DNA of 64,000 bases from Solibacter sp039934035 (GCA_039934035.1 JBDTMZ010000004.1:1-64000), one strand, 5' to 3'; shown: positions 8,132-17,738, counted from the first letter of the stretch. Made by a program: numbers and translations. The notes: generated by a model not told the origin, from the sequence alone.

Positions 8132-8334
8132 AAGGCGAGCAACAGCTCGCCACTCGCCGCGTAGACCATGAAGACTCCGCTGCCGTAGTAGCAAACCCGC
8201 AGCCCCTCCATGCTCTACCTCCCGCAGTTCGGAGACGCAGCATTTACCAAATTCGCAGTTCTCGCCATGCAGCGCGCCCGGCGAACAGCCGCCGCATTCG
8301 CGATACAATCAGGTCCCAAGTGCGGAGGAATTCC

Positions 8335-9906
8335 ATGCGTCACCTGATCCTGACTATCGTTGGTGCGGCAGCGCTCCACGCCCAATCGTCGGCCACGCTC
8401 TTCAACGGCATCACGGCGGACCCATCGAGCCGTAAGCCCGCCGTCGCGTGCAAGCAACTTCGCACCCTCACCAGCCTGGACCTCTCGGTAATCAGCGCCA
8501 CCCTCATCCCCGCCTCGCCCAGCGCGCCGGAGCACTGCCGCGTCAGCCTCATGGCACCGCCCGAGCTCGGCATGGAGGTGAATCTGCCCTCCGCCTGGAA
8601 CGGCCGCCTCTACATGTTCGGCAATGGCGGCTGGGCCGGCGAGGCGTTCGATGCGGCCGGGCGCGTCGCCAGCCGCAACAAAGGGCTGAAGGCCGGCTTC
8701 GCCACGGCCGCCACTGACACCGGACATTCGGCGGCCACCGACCCGGGAGCCAGCTTCGCGCTCAGCCGTCAAAAGCTGCTCGACTATGGCTTCCGTTCGC
8801 TGCACGTCACCGCCGAAACCGCCAAGTTGCTGGCACGGACCTACTACAACGCCGCGCCCGCCAAATCCTACTACGAAGGCTGCTCGCAAGGCGGCCGCCA
8901 GGGACTCACCCTGGCCCAGCGCTACCCCGACGATTTCGACGGCATCATCGCCGGCGCGCCCGCGCTTTTCCAAACCGGCACCCACCTCTCCCGCGCCTAT
9001 TGGATGAAAGGGCTCAACGAGAATCCGTTTCCCGCCGCCAAACTCGGTTTGCTCGCCACCAAAGTCTACGACCGGTGCGATGCCAAAGACGGCCTGAAGG
9101 ACGGGCTGATCGACGATCCGCGCCGCTGCGATTTTCAGCCCGCGCGCGATCTGCCCAAATGCGCCGCCGGGAACGACGATGGCGATTGCTTCACCGGCGC
9201 GCAGATCTCCGCGTTGGAGCGCATCTACGGCGACGTCATGAGCAATGGCAAGCGCTTTTTCCCCGGTTGGCCGGTCGGTCCGGAGGTCGCCCCGCCCAAC
9301 GGCCAGAGCGGTTGGGTCGGCCAGGAACTGGTCTCCGCCAACGGCTCCCCGGGCTCCTGGGCATCTTACGGCTTCAATTTCCAACGTTACATGGTGCCCT
9401 GGATTCGCAACGCGGGCGGAGACCCCGAGCCTGCCGCCGTATTCCGCAAGTTCGATATCGACAAGGACCCGCCCCGCCTCGCCGAACTGCACGAAATCCT
9501 GGATGCCAACGATCCAGACCTCTCCGCCTTCCGCAAACACGGCGGCAAACTCCTCATGTACTTCGGCTGGGCCGATCCGCAGCTCAATCCCAAAATGGGA
9601 GTCGAGTATTACGAGCAGGTGGCCGCGACCATGGGGTCGTCGACACCCGAATTTGCGCGCCTGTTCATGGTCCCCGGCATGTTCCATTGCGGCGGAGGCG
9701 TCGGCACCAACCAGTTCGATATGACCACGCCCCTGGTGAAATGGGTGGAGCAGGATGCCGCCCCGGAGCGCATCGAAGCCAGCCGCGTGACCGGCGGCAA
9801 AGTGGTACGCACGCGCCCGCTCTGCGCCTACCCGCAGACCGCCCGCTACCAGGGGACGGGCAGCATCGACGATGCCGCCAACTTCACCTGCGTCGATTCC
9901 CGGTAA
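8335..9906 (+). CDS. Tannase/feruloyl esterase family protein
   Basis: A 523-residue exported esterase with signal peptide MRHLILTIVGAAALHAQ. The family hydrolyses ester bonds in plant phenolics (gallate or ferulate esters, or the MHET intermediate of polyester breakdown). The family's CS-D-HC arrangement is complete: C183-S184 in YEGCSQGGRQG, D414 in YFGWADPQLNP and H451-C452 in PGMFHCGGG, where the two cysteines form the disulfide joining nucleophile and histidine. A lid domain with further cysteines (DRCDAKDGLKDGLIDDPRRC, CAAGNDDGDCF) shows the Ca-binding DAKDGLKDGLIDD pattern of the family. ATG 8335 is preceded by GGAGGAA at 8324-8330. The upstream extension of the frame is repeat DNA and is excluded. 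It fits a soil life on plant matter; exact substrate is unknown. Confidence 0.92.
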   Translation: MRHLILTIVGAAALHAQSSATLFNGITADPSSRKPAVACKQLRTLTSLDLSVISATLIPASPSAPEHCRVSLMAPPELGMEVNLPSAWNGRLYMFGNGGWAGEAFDAAGRVASRNKGLKAGFATAATDTGHSAATDPGASFALSRQKLLDYGFRSLHVTAETAKLLARTYYNAAPAKSYYEGCSQGGRQGLTLAQRYPDDFDGIIAGAPALFQTGTHLSRAYWMKGLNENPFPAAKLGLLATKVYDRCDAKDGLKDGLIDDPRRCDFQPARDLPKCAAGNDDGDCFTGAQISALERIYGDVMSNGKRFFPGWPVGPEVAPPNGQSGWVGQELVSANGSPGSWASYGFNFQRYMVPWIRNAGGDPEPAAVFRKFDIDKDPPRLAELHEILDANDPDLSAFRKHGGKLLMYFGWADPQLNPKMGVEYYEQVAATMGSSTPEFARLFMVPGMFHCGGGVGTNQFDMTTPLVKWVEQDAAPERIEASRVTGGKVVRTRPLCAYPQTARYQGTGSIDDAANFTCVDSR

Positions 9907-9930
9907 GCCGCGGTTGGCGATAATAGTGCG

Positions 9931-11127
9931 GTGATCTCCGGCTTCAAGTTCTCGAGCTCCCTGGTGCTGTGCGCCATGCTGTTGCCAGCGCAGACCGCCG
10001 CCGTGCGCCCTCTGCGTACGCCTCCTTCGGAAAAGCTGACGGTGAATCTCGGCTTTCGCGATTGGGGCGCCGCCACCATCTCGGGAACTACCCTCCTGGC
10101 CGGAAACCAGACGGGGCGTGGGGGCGTTTTCGCAGTCGACACGGTCACCGGGAAGGCCCGCTGGAGTTTCCGCCCTGTCCTCCCTGGGGGTACCGCGTCC
10201 GTTTCCATGCGGCCCGCGGTGGCCGGCAATCTCGTGATCACCGCCTTTTCCACCGCCAACCCCGGAGCCGTGATCGCGGTCTCCCTGGCCACCGGAAAGG
10301 AAGTCTGGCGCGGACCCAACCCCGAACAGGACGCTGGTATCGCCGTGAGCGGGAACCTTGCCTACGTGCTGTCGAAGGACGGCAATTTCTATGCCCTCGA
10401 CACCGCCACGGGACAGAAGCGGTGGAGCACTCCTTTTCTGACCGATCTCGCGCGCTGCGCCTCCGAACCGGTGGTGCGGGAGGGTGTGGTCTATTTCACG
10501 GCGATCGCCAAGTATGACGTGCCGGGCGCTGCCCGTCCCTACAGCTACTACCTGTTCGCCCTGGATGCGCAGACCGGCAAGGAACTCTGGCGATATCGCG
10601 CCGAAGCTCCCTACGTGCACACCGGCGTTTGCCTGTCACAGCCCGTGGTCACGGCCGATGCGATCTACGCCACAGGCGACAACTACCTGTATGGAGTGGT
10701 CCGCGTGACCGGACAAAATCTCTGGCCGCCCGTCGAAGTGCGCCGTCCGGTCGAGGGACGGGAACGCGGCATTTCCGTGTCCCCACTCGTCGATGCCGGC
10801 CCGGTATTGGTGGGCATCAGTGCCGGCTATCTCCTTGCCTTTAGCAAAGACACGGGACGCGCGGCGTGGGAAATTCCGGGAACCTACCGCGACAATTTTC
10901 CGGCAACCGCGGTCGCCGGCAACGTACTCTATTTTCAGGGCAGCCCCAGTATCAAGCCTGCCGCCAGCGCCTCCGGAACGCTGCACGCGCTCGACCTCGA
11001 TACCAGACAGCTCCTCTGGTCCTTCACCCGTCCGACGGTGGAGCCCAACTGGTCTTTCGGGCGCCCGGTTCCGGTGGATAGCGGCCTGTGGGTAGCTTCG
11101 TACCAAACCTTCCTCAAGTTGGAATAG
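9931..11127 (+). CDS. PQQ-like beta-propeller repeat protein, secreted
   Basis: A 398-residue protein with a signal peptide (SSLVLCAMLLPAQTAA). Seven to eight propeller blades carry the tryptophan-docking pattern TGxxxW: DTVTGKARWSF, SLATGKEVWRG, DTATGQKRWST, DAQTGKELWRY, RVTGQNLWPP, KDTGRAAWEI and DLDTRQLLWSF. The repeats are of the PQQ/BamB type, but the residues that bind PQQ in dehydrogenases are not evident, so it is more likely a structural or binding propeller than a quinoprotein enzyme. It begins at GTG 9931, 24 bp after the tannase stop, and may be co-expressed with it. Confidence 0.82.
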   Translation: MISGFKFSSSLVLCAMLLPAQTAAVRPLRTPPSEKLTVNLGFRDWGAATISGTTLLAGNQTGRGGVFAVDTVTGKARWSFRPVLPGGTASVSMRPAVAGNLVITAFSTANPGAVIAVSLATGKEVWRGPNPEQDAGIAVSGNLAYVLSKDGNFYALDTATGQKRWSTPFLTDLARCASEPVVREGVVYFTAIAKYDVPGAARPYSYYLFALDAQTGKELWRYRAEAPYVHTGVCLSQPVVTADAIYATGDNYLYGVVRVTGQNLWPPVEVRRPVEGRERGISVSPLVDAGPVLVGISAGYLLAFSKDTGRAAWEIPGTYRDNFPATAVAGNVLYFQGSPSIKPAASASGTLHALDLDTRQLLWSFTRPTVEPNWSFGRPVPVDSGLWVASYQTFLKLE

Positions 11128-11168
11128 CGCCGTACCGGCTCCGCGCCCGCGCTTGCGGGGGCACGAAT

Positions 11169-11312
11169 CTACTCGCCGCCGCCACCGCCGGGAAGCGGAG
11201 GAGCAGGGGGCGCGGGAGGCGCACCGGCAGGCGCACCGCTGACGCAACGGTTACTGCCGATATGTGGGCAGTGTCCGCCAGGACAATCTCCGCCGCTCCC
11301 ATCATTTGCTGA
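11169..11312 (-). other. Possible minus-strand peptide fragment, Cys- and Pro/Gly-rich
   Basis: On the minus strand an open frame ends at TAG 11169-11171 and reads GDCPGGHCPHIGSNRCVSG followed by a run of APPAPPAPP and a poly-glycine end. The composition is protein-like, but there is no ATG, GTG or TTG start in the gap; the frame only becomes longer inside antisense tolC. It could be a degraded 3' end of a secreted protein or chance. The 221-bp gap before tolC otherwise shows nothing. Confidence 0.2.
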
Positions 11313-11348
11313 CTTACCAATGGCACTCCATCTGCATTGCCAGCAGGC

Positions 11349-12656
11349 ATGAAGCTGAGGACTACGCTGTTGCTCTCTTTCGCCGCCTGCGCTTTCGCTC
11401 AGGAGCAGGCCCCTCTCAAGCTCAGCCTCCGCGATGCCGTCCAACTCGCACTCAAGCAGAACCCCCGCGTGATCCTCGCCAACCTGGGCGTCGCCATGTC
11501 CGACCAGGACCGTGCCATTGCCCGCTCGGCGCTCCTGCCCCAAGCCAGCGCCCGCGCCAACGAAACCCTCAACCGCACCAACATCGAAGCCGCCATCGGG
11601 ATCCCCTTCCCGAATTTCCCGCAGCACGTCGGCCCCTACCGCTACGCGCAGTTCGGCGTGGGCTTCACCGCGCCCGTCCTCGACCTCACACTCTGGCGCC
11701 GCTACCGCGCCAGCCAGTCGGCCATCGAAGGCTCCCGGGCGGCTGAAGTCACTGCCCGGGAAGAGAGCGTCATGCTGGTTGTCTCCCAGTACCTCGGCGG
11801 CCAGCGCGCCGCTGCCGAGGTGCAGGCCGCCCAATCCCGCGTCGGTCTCGCTCAGGCCATCTACGACCAGGCCGCCGACCTGCAGAAGGCCGGAGTGGGC
11901 ACCGGCATCGACACCCTACGTTCCAACGTTCAGCTTCAGAACGACAAACAGCGCCTCATCGTGGCGCGAACCGACTTGGAAACTTCGCTCTTCGCGCTCT
12001 CCCGCCTGCTCAGCCTCGATCCCCGCCAGCGGGTGGAACTCGCCGACGCCGTCAACTTCTTCGATACCCCCGACGTCAGTCTCGACCAGACCCTGGAAGG
12101 CGCCTTCAAGACCCGTCCCGAAGTGCGCCAGATCCTCGCCCAGGAAGAGCGCGCCCAACTGGAACTCCGCGCCGCTTCCGACGCCCGGCTGCCGCGCGTT
12201 ACGGTCTCCGGGTTCTGGTCCGAACAGGGTCTCAATAACTCCACCGCGATTCCGGTCTACAGCTACCAGGCGAATGTCGAGGTGCCGCTGTTCACCGGCG
12301 GCCGCATACAGGCGGAGCGCGCTCGCGCCGATATCGCCATCCGCCAGTTGAAGCAGCAGGATCAGGACATCCGCAATCGCGTCGCCCTCGAGGTCAAGAC
12401 CGCTTTGGTGCAGCTCGCCAGCGCGCGCGGCGAAGTGGATGTCGCCAAACTCGGGGTGGAACTGGCGAGCCAGGAGGTGGAACAATCGCGCGATCGCTTC
12501 CAGGCAGGCGTCACCAACAACGTCGAAGTCGTGCAGGCGCAGAACGTGCTGGCGCGCGCCAACGACAATCAGATTGCGGCTCTCTACCGGTATAATCAGG
12601 CGCGCGCCGATCTCGCCCACAGCACCGGCCAGATGGAGGCGCTCTACGCCAAATAG
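11349..12656 (+). CDS. TolC family outer-membrane efflux protein
   Basis: A 435-residue outer-membrane factor with signal peptide KLRTTLLLSFAACAFAQ. It has the two OEP repeats of TolC: LSLRDAVQLALKQNPRV opens the first and GAFKTRPEVRQILAQEERAQ the second, each with long heptad-patterned helices, and VEVPLFTGGRIQAERARAD is a typical TolC signature. ATG 11349 is chosen over an in-frame TTG at 11337 because it starts the signal peptide. It is the first gene of a three-gene efflux set with the downstream MFS pump and EmrA-like adaptor, and would form the outer channel. The exported compound is unknown. Confidence 0.93.
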   Translation: MKLRTTLLLSFAACAFAQEQAPLKLSLRDAVQLALKQNPRVILANLGVAMSDQDRAIARSALLPQASARANETLNRTNIEAAIGIPFPNFPQHVGPYRYAQFGVGFTAPVLDLTLWRRYRASQSAIEGSRAAEVTAREESVMLVVSQYLGGQRAAAEVQAAQSRVGLAQAIYDQAADLQKAGVGTGIDTLRSNVQLQNDKQRLIVARTDLETSLFALSRLLSLDPRQRVELADAVNFFDTPDVSLDQTLEGAFKTRPEVRQILAQEERAQLELRAASDARLPRVTVSGFWSEQGLNNSTAIPVYSYQANVEVPLFTGGRIQAERARADIAIRQLKQQDQDIRNRVALEVKTALVQLASARGEVDVAKLGVELASQEVEQSRDRFQAGVTNNVEVVQAQNVLARANDNQIAALYRYNQARADLAHSTGQMEALYAK

Positions 12657-14229
12657 CCTCGCGCTCCGGTCCCGGCCAGTCATCAGCCCCTGGATCATTG
12701 CCGCCACCGTGATGCTGGCCACCTTCATGGAGGTGCTCGATACCTCGGTGGCCAACGTGGCGCTGCCGCACATCGCCGGCAGCCTTTCGGCGACACCGGA
12801 GGAAGCCACCTGGGTCCTCACCTCCTACCTGGTGGCCAATGCCATCATTCTGCCCATGGGCGCATGGTTTTCCATGCTGATCGGCCGCAAACGTTTCTAC
12901 ATGATCTGCGTGGCGGTGTTCACCGTCAGCAGCCTCCTGTGCGGCATGGCTCCCTCCCTCGGCCTGCTGATCTTCTTCCGTGTGCTTCAGGGTCTGGGAG
13001 GCGGCGCGCTGCAGCCCATCTCGCAGGCCATTCTGGTGGAGAGTTTTCCGCGCGAAAAGCAAGGCATGGCGATGGCGTTCTACGGCATGGGCGTGGTGGT
13101 GGCGCCCGTCATCGGCCCGACGCTCGGGGGTTGGATTACGGACAATTTCTCCTGGGGCTGGATCTTCTTCATCAATCTTCCGGTCGGCATTCTTTCCCTC
13201 CTCCTGACCTCTTCGCTGGTTCACGACCCGCCCTACCTGCTGCGTAAGAGCCTGGGCAACGGGTTCCGTATCGACTACATGGGCTTTGCGCTGCTCGCGC
13301 TCGGGCTGGGGTCGCTCGAAATCGTGCTCGATGAAGGCCAGCGCAACGATTGGTTCGCCTCCAGCTTCATCGTCGCCTTCGCCATCCTCATGGTGGCCTG
13401 CCTTGTCGGCGTGGTGCTCTGGGAGCTGCGGCAGGAGCACCCGGTGATCGATTTTCGCGTGCTCAAGGAACGCAATTTCGCGCTCGCGACGCTCTCCATG
13501 CTGGTGCTCGGCTTCGTGCTCTATGGCAGCACCGCCCTGCTGCCCCTGTTCCTGCAAACCCTGCTTGGTTACACCGCCATGTTGAGCGGGATGGTGCTCT
13601 CCCCGGGCGGGATCGTCATCTGTTTCTCCATGCCGCTGGTGGGTTACCTGCTTCATAAATACCAGGCGCGATGGCTGGTCATCTTCGGCGTGGCGGTTTC
13701 CGCTGTCGGCCTGATCGCCATGTCCCGCTTCACCCTGCAAGTGGATTATCGGACCGCCGTGATGGGGCGGATGGTGCAGAGCTTCGGCCTGGCGTTCCTG
13801 TTCGTGCCCATCAGCACGGTCGCCTTCATGCGCATCCCGCGCGAGCGCATGAACTACGCCACCGGTCTCTATAATCTGGCCCGTAACATTGGCGGCAGTT
13901 CCGGAATTGCCGCGACTACCACGATCCTGGCGCGCCGCGCCCAGTTTCACCAGTCGGTGCTGGTCTCTCACCTGACGCCCTACGACGCGCAGTACCGCGA
14001 CGCCATGAATAAAGCGTCCGCGGCGCTACAGGCAGGCGGCGCTTCCTCTGCCGATGCCGCGCGTCAGGCGCCCGGACTCATGTACGGGACTGTTCTCAAA
14101 CAGGCTGGCATGCTGGCCTTCGCGGACGCATTTTGGGTGATGGGCATCCTGTTCCTGATCATCATTCCGCTCATGTTCCTGATTCGCAAGACCCCACCGG
14201 TGCGCGGACCGGTGGTGGTGGAGCACTGA
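12574..14229 (+). CDS. DHA2-family (EmrB/QacA type) MFS drug efflux transporter
   Basis: A 14-helix proton antiporter. Motif D1 of the family is intact (EVLDTSVANVALPHIAGSL), followed by WVLTSYLVANAIILPMGAW, motif A-like GRKRFY, and motif C in GMGVVVAPVIGPTLGGWITD. The start is a problem: the conserved first helix begins at PWIIAATVML (near 12694), upstream of the first GTG/ATG in frame (12709/12712). The nearest upstream start is TTG 12574, which overlaps tolC by 83 bp and is used here; starting at 12709 would remove half of helix 1. The product would pair with the TolC and EmrA-like proteins on either side. The substrate cannot be inferred. Confidence 0.88.
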   Translation: MRLSTGIIRRAPISPTAPARWRRSTPNSLALRSRPVISPWIIAATVMLATFMEVLDTSVANVALPHIAGSLSATPEEATWVLTSYLVANAIILPMGAWFSMLIGRKRFYMICVAVFTVSSLLCGMAPSLGLLIFFRVLQGLGGGALQPISQAILVESFPREKQGMAMAFYGMGVVVAPVIGPTLGGWITDNFSWGWIFFINLPVGILSLLLTSSLVHDPPYLLRKSLGNGFRIDYMGFALLALGLGSLEIVLDEGQRNDWFASSFIVAFAILMVACLVGVVLWELRQEHPVIDFRVLKERNFALATLSMLVLGFVLYGSTALLPLFLQTLLGYTAMLSGMVLSPGGIVICFSMPLVGYLLHKYQARWLVIFGVAVSAVGLIAMSRFTLQVDYRTAVMGRMVQSFGLAFLFVPISTVAFMRIPRERMNYATGLYNLARNIGGSSGIAATTTILARRAQFHQSVLVSHLTPYDAQYRDAMNKASAALQAGGASSADAARQAPGLMYGTVLKQAGMLAFADAFWVMGILFLIIIPLMFLIRKTPPVRGPVVVEH

Positions 14230-14379
14230 GGATGTGCGCAAAGGTGCCGAAATAATGGCAGAACCGGTTTGCCGCCACAATCGGGCAGCCGGCGGAAGCC
14301 AAGCAGCATCAGAACGTTGCAGCCCGTTTGCATCTGGCCCTCCAGTTGCGACGTCAGATAAGGGAAGGAATAATTGAAG

Positions 14380-15645
14380 ATGCCGGACGTGATGGACCAA
14401 GTAACGAAATCGCAGAGGGTGTCCAACGCGGCGCCGCCCGAACCTCGGCGCTCGCCCGTCAAGTTCATCCTTTTTGGAATGCTGTTGGCTGGAGTCGCGG
14501 CGAGTGTCTGGGCGTATTACCATTTCCGGGACCGGGTTTCCAGCGACGATGCGCAAGTGGATGCGCATATTGTCGCCGTGGCTCCGAAGATTTCGGGCAA
14601 CGTCGTGGAAGTGCTCGTGAAGGACAATCAACCGGTGAAAGCCGGCGACGTTCTGGTGCGCATCGATCCACGCGATTATCAGGCCCGCGTGGATATCGCC
14701 CGCGCCACGCTGCTGCAGGCGCAAAGCCAGTTGCATACGGCGCAGACGGTGGTGCCCTTGACCAGCGAGACCACTCAATCCGGCACCTCGGGCGCCGCCG
14801 CCCAACTGGCCGACGCGCAGGCCGAACTCATTCGCTCCCGCCTGGCGCACCAGCAGGCGGCCGGTTCCGACATCGCCGTGGCCGAAGCCAACGTGCGCAC
14901 CCGGCAGGCGAACAACGAGCGCGCCCAGGCCGATCTCGCCCGCATGAAGCCCTTGCTGGATAAGGCGGAAATTTCCCGCTTGCAGTACGACGCCTATCAG
15001 GCCGCCGCCCGTGTCGCCGAGAGCGAAACCGCAGCCGCCCTACAGCAATTGGCGTCGGTGCAGCAGAATGCCGGCATCCGCCAGGCCACCGTCGCCTCCG
15101 CGCAATCCAAAGTGAATCTCGCGCAGGCGCAGGTGGAAGCTTCCCAGGCCAATCGCAAGCAGGTGGATGTGAGGCGCGCCGAATCCGGCACCGCTTCCGC
15201 CGGAGTGGAAGCCGCCAAGGCGAATCTTGCCGCCGCCGAACTTCAGTTGAGCTACGCCTCGATTGTTGCCGCCTCGGATGGCGTGGTCACCCGCAAATCG
15301 GTCGAACCCGGCCAGATCGTGCAGCCCGGCCAGAGCCTGATGGCGCTGATTCCGTTGCACGACGCGTGGATCACCGCCAATTTCAAGGAGACCCAACTGG
15401 CGCACGTGCGCCCCGGACAGCGCGCCGAAATCCACGTGGACATGTACGGACAGTCCGTCGGCGGGCACGTCGATTCCATCGCCGGCGCCACCGGCAGCCG
15501 CCTCAGCCTGCTGCCGGCGGAGAACGCCACTGGCAACTTCGTGAAGGTGGTGCAGCGCATTCCGGTAAAGATCCTGATCGACGAGGCCCACGGTCTGGTG
15601 CTTCGCCCCGGCATGAACGTCGACGCCACCATTTTCACTAAGTAG
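14380..15645 (+). CDS. HlyD/EmrA-family periplasmic adaptor subunit
   Basis: A 421-residue membrane fusion protein: one N-terminal helix (FILFGMLLAGVAASVWAYYH), a split lipoyl/biotinyl-like domain (AVAPKISGNVVEVLVKDNQPVKAGD and ASDGVVTRKSVEPGQIVQPGQS), a long alpha hairpin rich in Ala/Gln with heptads between them, then the beta-barrel (WITANFKETQLAHVRPGQRAEI). ATG 14380 is preferred with GGAAGGAA at 14362-14369; a TTG six bases upstream is also possible. It follows the MFS gene by 150 bp. Together the three genes make an EmrAB-TolC type tripartite pump. Confidence 0.92.
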   Translation: MPDVMDQVTKSQRVSNAAPPEPRRSPVKFILFGMLLAGVAASVWAYYHFRDRVSSDDAQVDAHIVAVAPKISGNVVEVLVKDNQPVKAGDVLVRIDPRDYQARVDIARATLLQAQSQLHTAQTVVPLTSETTQSGTSGAAAQLADAQAELIRSRLAHQQAAGSDIAVAEANVRTRQANNERAQADLARMKPLLDKAEISRLQYDAYQAAARVAESETAAALQQLASVQQNAGIRQATVASAQSKVNLAQAQVEASQANRKQVDVRRAESGTASAGVEAAKANLAAAELQLSYASIVAASDGVVTRKSVEPGQIVQPGQSLMALIPLHDAWITANFKETQLAHVRPGQRAEIHVDMYGQSVGGHVDSIAGATGSRLSLLPAENATGNFVKVVQRIPVKILIDEAHGLVLRPGMNVDATIFTK

Positions 15646-15965
15646 CGACGTCCGAGGTTAGCGGCCCCAGACTGCCAACGCCCAGAACGGCGCCCGCACT
15701 GAGCCGGCTGAACGTGATGGCACAACGGACCCGGGCGCCTGTAATCGCCTTATATCGGCACGCCCCGGACACAACGTCGACACCAGCTTCGACACGCAGT
15801 GCCAGGTAGCACCCGATCGAGTCTGAACGTCCCGACCGCTTCCCGCAGTAAGGGCGGGCAGTGGCGGCTGTTATTTGCCTGCCGTCGCCAGAGAAAGCCA
15901 GCCGCAATGCCCCTGGATTGGTGCGCTTTATTACAGAGGCAGCCTGCTTGCGCACACGGAGTGTC
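15646..15965. other. 320-bp gap; weak minus-strand frame of 109 residues only
   Basis: A minus-strand frame from 15967 to 15638 would encode 109 residues ending in GARVRCAITFSRLSAGAVLG. Its ATG overlaps the start of the TPR gene head-to-head, it has weaker GC3 bias than neighbours and no recognised homology, so I do not call it a gene. No hairpin with a T-run, tRNA or repeat was seen here. Confidence 0.3.
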
Positions 15966-17222
15966 ATGAAGGCTCTCCTGCTCGGCATTCTGGCGTCCAC
16001 CCTTCTTCTGGCTGCCGATGAGCGCCAACTGGCGCTGCTATTGAAAGCGCAGTCCGATTTTGACCGCGTCGATCTTGCCGCACGTCCCAAGCTGGCCGAG
16101 GCCCAGGCCTGCATCCAATCGCAGGCCGCCGCGATCTCGGTCGCGGACCCGGGCGAGAAAGCGCTGCTGCACTTCCACCAGGGCGTCTGTACGCTGGCCG
16201 ACGCCTATGCCACCAGGCAAAAGACCCAGTACCTGGCAGCCGCCGCCGAATTCGACCAGGCCATTCAAAGCTGGCCGGACCGCCCCCGCAATAATCCGAA
16301 GAAGACCCCGCCGGAACCGGTATCGTCCGCTTTTCCTGTCTACCGCGCCTTGGCGCGCCTGCTGGGTAGCGAGGGAAGTGAGCCGGCAGACGCCGCCAAA
16401 CGGGAAATTTCGGCCGCCCTCGAGGCTCCGGCATGTAATTCTAACCTGATGCCGGCGGACGCCTGCCGCAGCGTATTAACCATCGGCTCTCTGTGGGTGG
16501 GGTGGTTCGCCCTGCACGCGAATCGGTTTGAGGAGGCATTGCGCCGCCTTCCCGAAAGTCCCAACACCGGATGGCGCCAGTGGGCCGAAGGCCGCCGGGA
16601 GTTCGAAGCCGCCCGGTACGCCGCCGCCGCCCCGCTCTATGGCACCGCCATTGAGCGCTGGAAAATCATCTGGCAGGGGGAAGGGCCCACCTTTGTGCAG
16701 TCGTTGGGGCCGCGCCCCAAACTGCCGGTCGCGCTGGCCGATTGGGGTGCCGCCCGCCTGCTTGGGGGCGACCTCCCCGGCGCCATCTCGACTCTCAATG
16801 CCGCGCTGCAGGCCGACCCGAAGGACGCCCACGCGCTCTTCCTCCGGGCCCGCGCTCGCGAACTCTCCGGCAACAAGGAACAGGCGCTGGCAGATTACAA
16901 CCTGGCCAGCCGCAGCGCCTTTGCCGCCTCAGAAGACCTGGCCAGCGGCGAGGCCCACCTCTACCGCGGTATCGGACTCTACCGGCGCGGCGAGTTCTCG
17001 CAGGCCGAGGAGGAGTTTGCCGCTTCGCTGAGCTTCGAGATGTCCGAGACTCTGCGCGCGGATGCCCGCGCCTGGCGTCACCTCGCGGCGGTCGCCGCAG
17101 GCTCCTGCAGCGCGGCCCGCGACAGCCTCAATCAGGCCCTGGCGGGGGTTTCACCTTATTTCCCGCGGGAGGAGGCACGGTCGCTTTCGGCTGCCTGCGG
17201 CGCCACCTCGCAACGCCTATAG
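15966..17222 (+). CDS. Secreted TPR-repeat protein
   Basis: A 418-residue protein with signal peptide KALLLGILASTLLLAADE. The C-terminal half contains tetratricopeptide-like units, for example GDLPGAISTLNAALQADPKDAHALFLRARAREL, split here as the first and second helix of one repeat, then NKEQALADYNLASRSAFA and YRRGEFSQAEEEFAASLS. Such proteins usually serve as interaction scaffolds in the periplasm. ATG 15966 is used; the frame is open upstream to 15861, but that part has no start with a ribosome site and lacks the signal peptide at the N-terminus. No pathway partner is apparent; ssb follows 36 bp later. Confidence 0.75.
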   Translation: MKALLLGILASTLLLAADERQLALLLKAQSDFDRVDLAARPKLAEAQACIQSQAAAISVADPGEKALLHFHQGVCTLADAYATRQKTQYLAAAAEFDQAIQSWPDRPRNNPKKTPPEPVSSAFPVYRALARLLGSEGSEPADAAKREISAALEAPACNSNLMPADACRSVLTIGSLWVGWFALHANRFEEALRRLPESPNTGWRQWAEGRREFEAARYAAAAPLYGTAIERWKIIWQGEGPTFVQSLGPRPKLPVALADWGAARLLGGDLPGAISTLNAALQADPKDAHALFLRARARELSGNKEQALADYNLASRSAFAASEDLASGEAHLYRGIGLYRRGEFSQAEEEFAASLSFEMSETLRADARAWRHLAAVAAGSCSAARDSLNQALAGVSPYFPREEARSLSAACGATSQRL

Positions 17223-17258
17223 TCGCCCCCCGCGGTCTGTGCTACAGTGCAGGGTAAG

Positions 17259-17738
17259 ATGGCGAAAAGCGTAAACAAAGTGACCCTGCTCGGGAATCTC
17301 GGCAAGGATGCCGAGACCAAATTCACGCCCAGCGGAATTTCGGTTTCCAAGTTCTCCCTGGCGACGAGCCGTCGTAATAAAGACCAGCAAACCGGTGACT
17401 GGAAAGACATTACCGACTGGCACAATATCGTTGTCTGGAAAACTGAGAGCTTGGCGAATTTCCTGCTGAAAGGCAAACAGATCTACCTGGAAGGCCGCCT
17501 GGAAACCCGCAGTTACGAGGACAAGGAAGGCCAGAAGAAATACTTCACCGAGGTGATCTGCAACTCCCAGGACGTCGTCCTGCTAGGTGGTGGACGCAAC
17601 GACGGTGCCTCCGAAAGCGGCGGCGAATATGACCGTCCGGTCTCGATGCCGCGCTCGGCGCAGCGCCCGCAGGCCGCCTCGTCGCCCGCGCCCGAAGAGT
17701 TCAATCAGGGCATCACCGACGACGACGTTCCGTTCTAG
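17259..17738 (+). CDS. ssb: Single-stranded DNA-binding protein
   Basis: SSB coats single-stranded DNA during replication and repair. The 159-residue protein has the OB fold at the N-terminus (VNKVTLLGNLGKDAETKFTPSG, split by strands), DWHNIVVWKTESLANFLLKG and GRLETRSYEDKEGQKKY, a flexible linker, and the acidic tip ITDDDVPF that recruits partner proteins. ATG 17259 gives the usual MAKSVNKVTLLG start; an in-frame GTG lies 12 bp upstream. It is not next to rpsF/rpsR as in many bacteria; here the neighbours are a TPR protein and unknown genes, so it may be a secondary copy. Confidence 0.95.
   Translation: MAKSVNKVTLLGNLGKDAETKFTPSGISVSKFSLATSRRNKDQQTGDWKDITDWHNIVVWKTESLANFLLKGKQIYLEGRLETRSYEDKEGQKKYFTEVICNSQDVVLLGGGRNDGASESGGEYDRPVSMPRSAQRPQAASSPAPEEFNQGITDDDVPF

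Noticed and set aside
7883..8164. A 93-residue plus-strand frame before the tannase gene
   Set aside because: It is composed of hairpins and repeat family 1 and 3 sequence.
8215..10620. An 801-residue open frame on the minus strand
   Set aside because: It is the mirror frame of the tannase and propeller genes, which have signal peptides, motifs and ribosome sites. High GC content leaves long antisense frames open.
15638..15967. Minus-strand 109-residue frame upstream of the TPR gene
   Set aside because: No recognised family, weak codon bias, and its ATG overlaps the TPR start. Kept only as a note on the gap.
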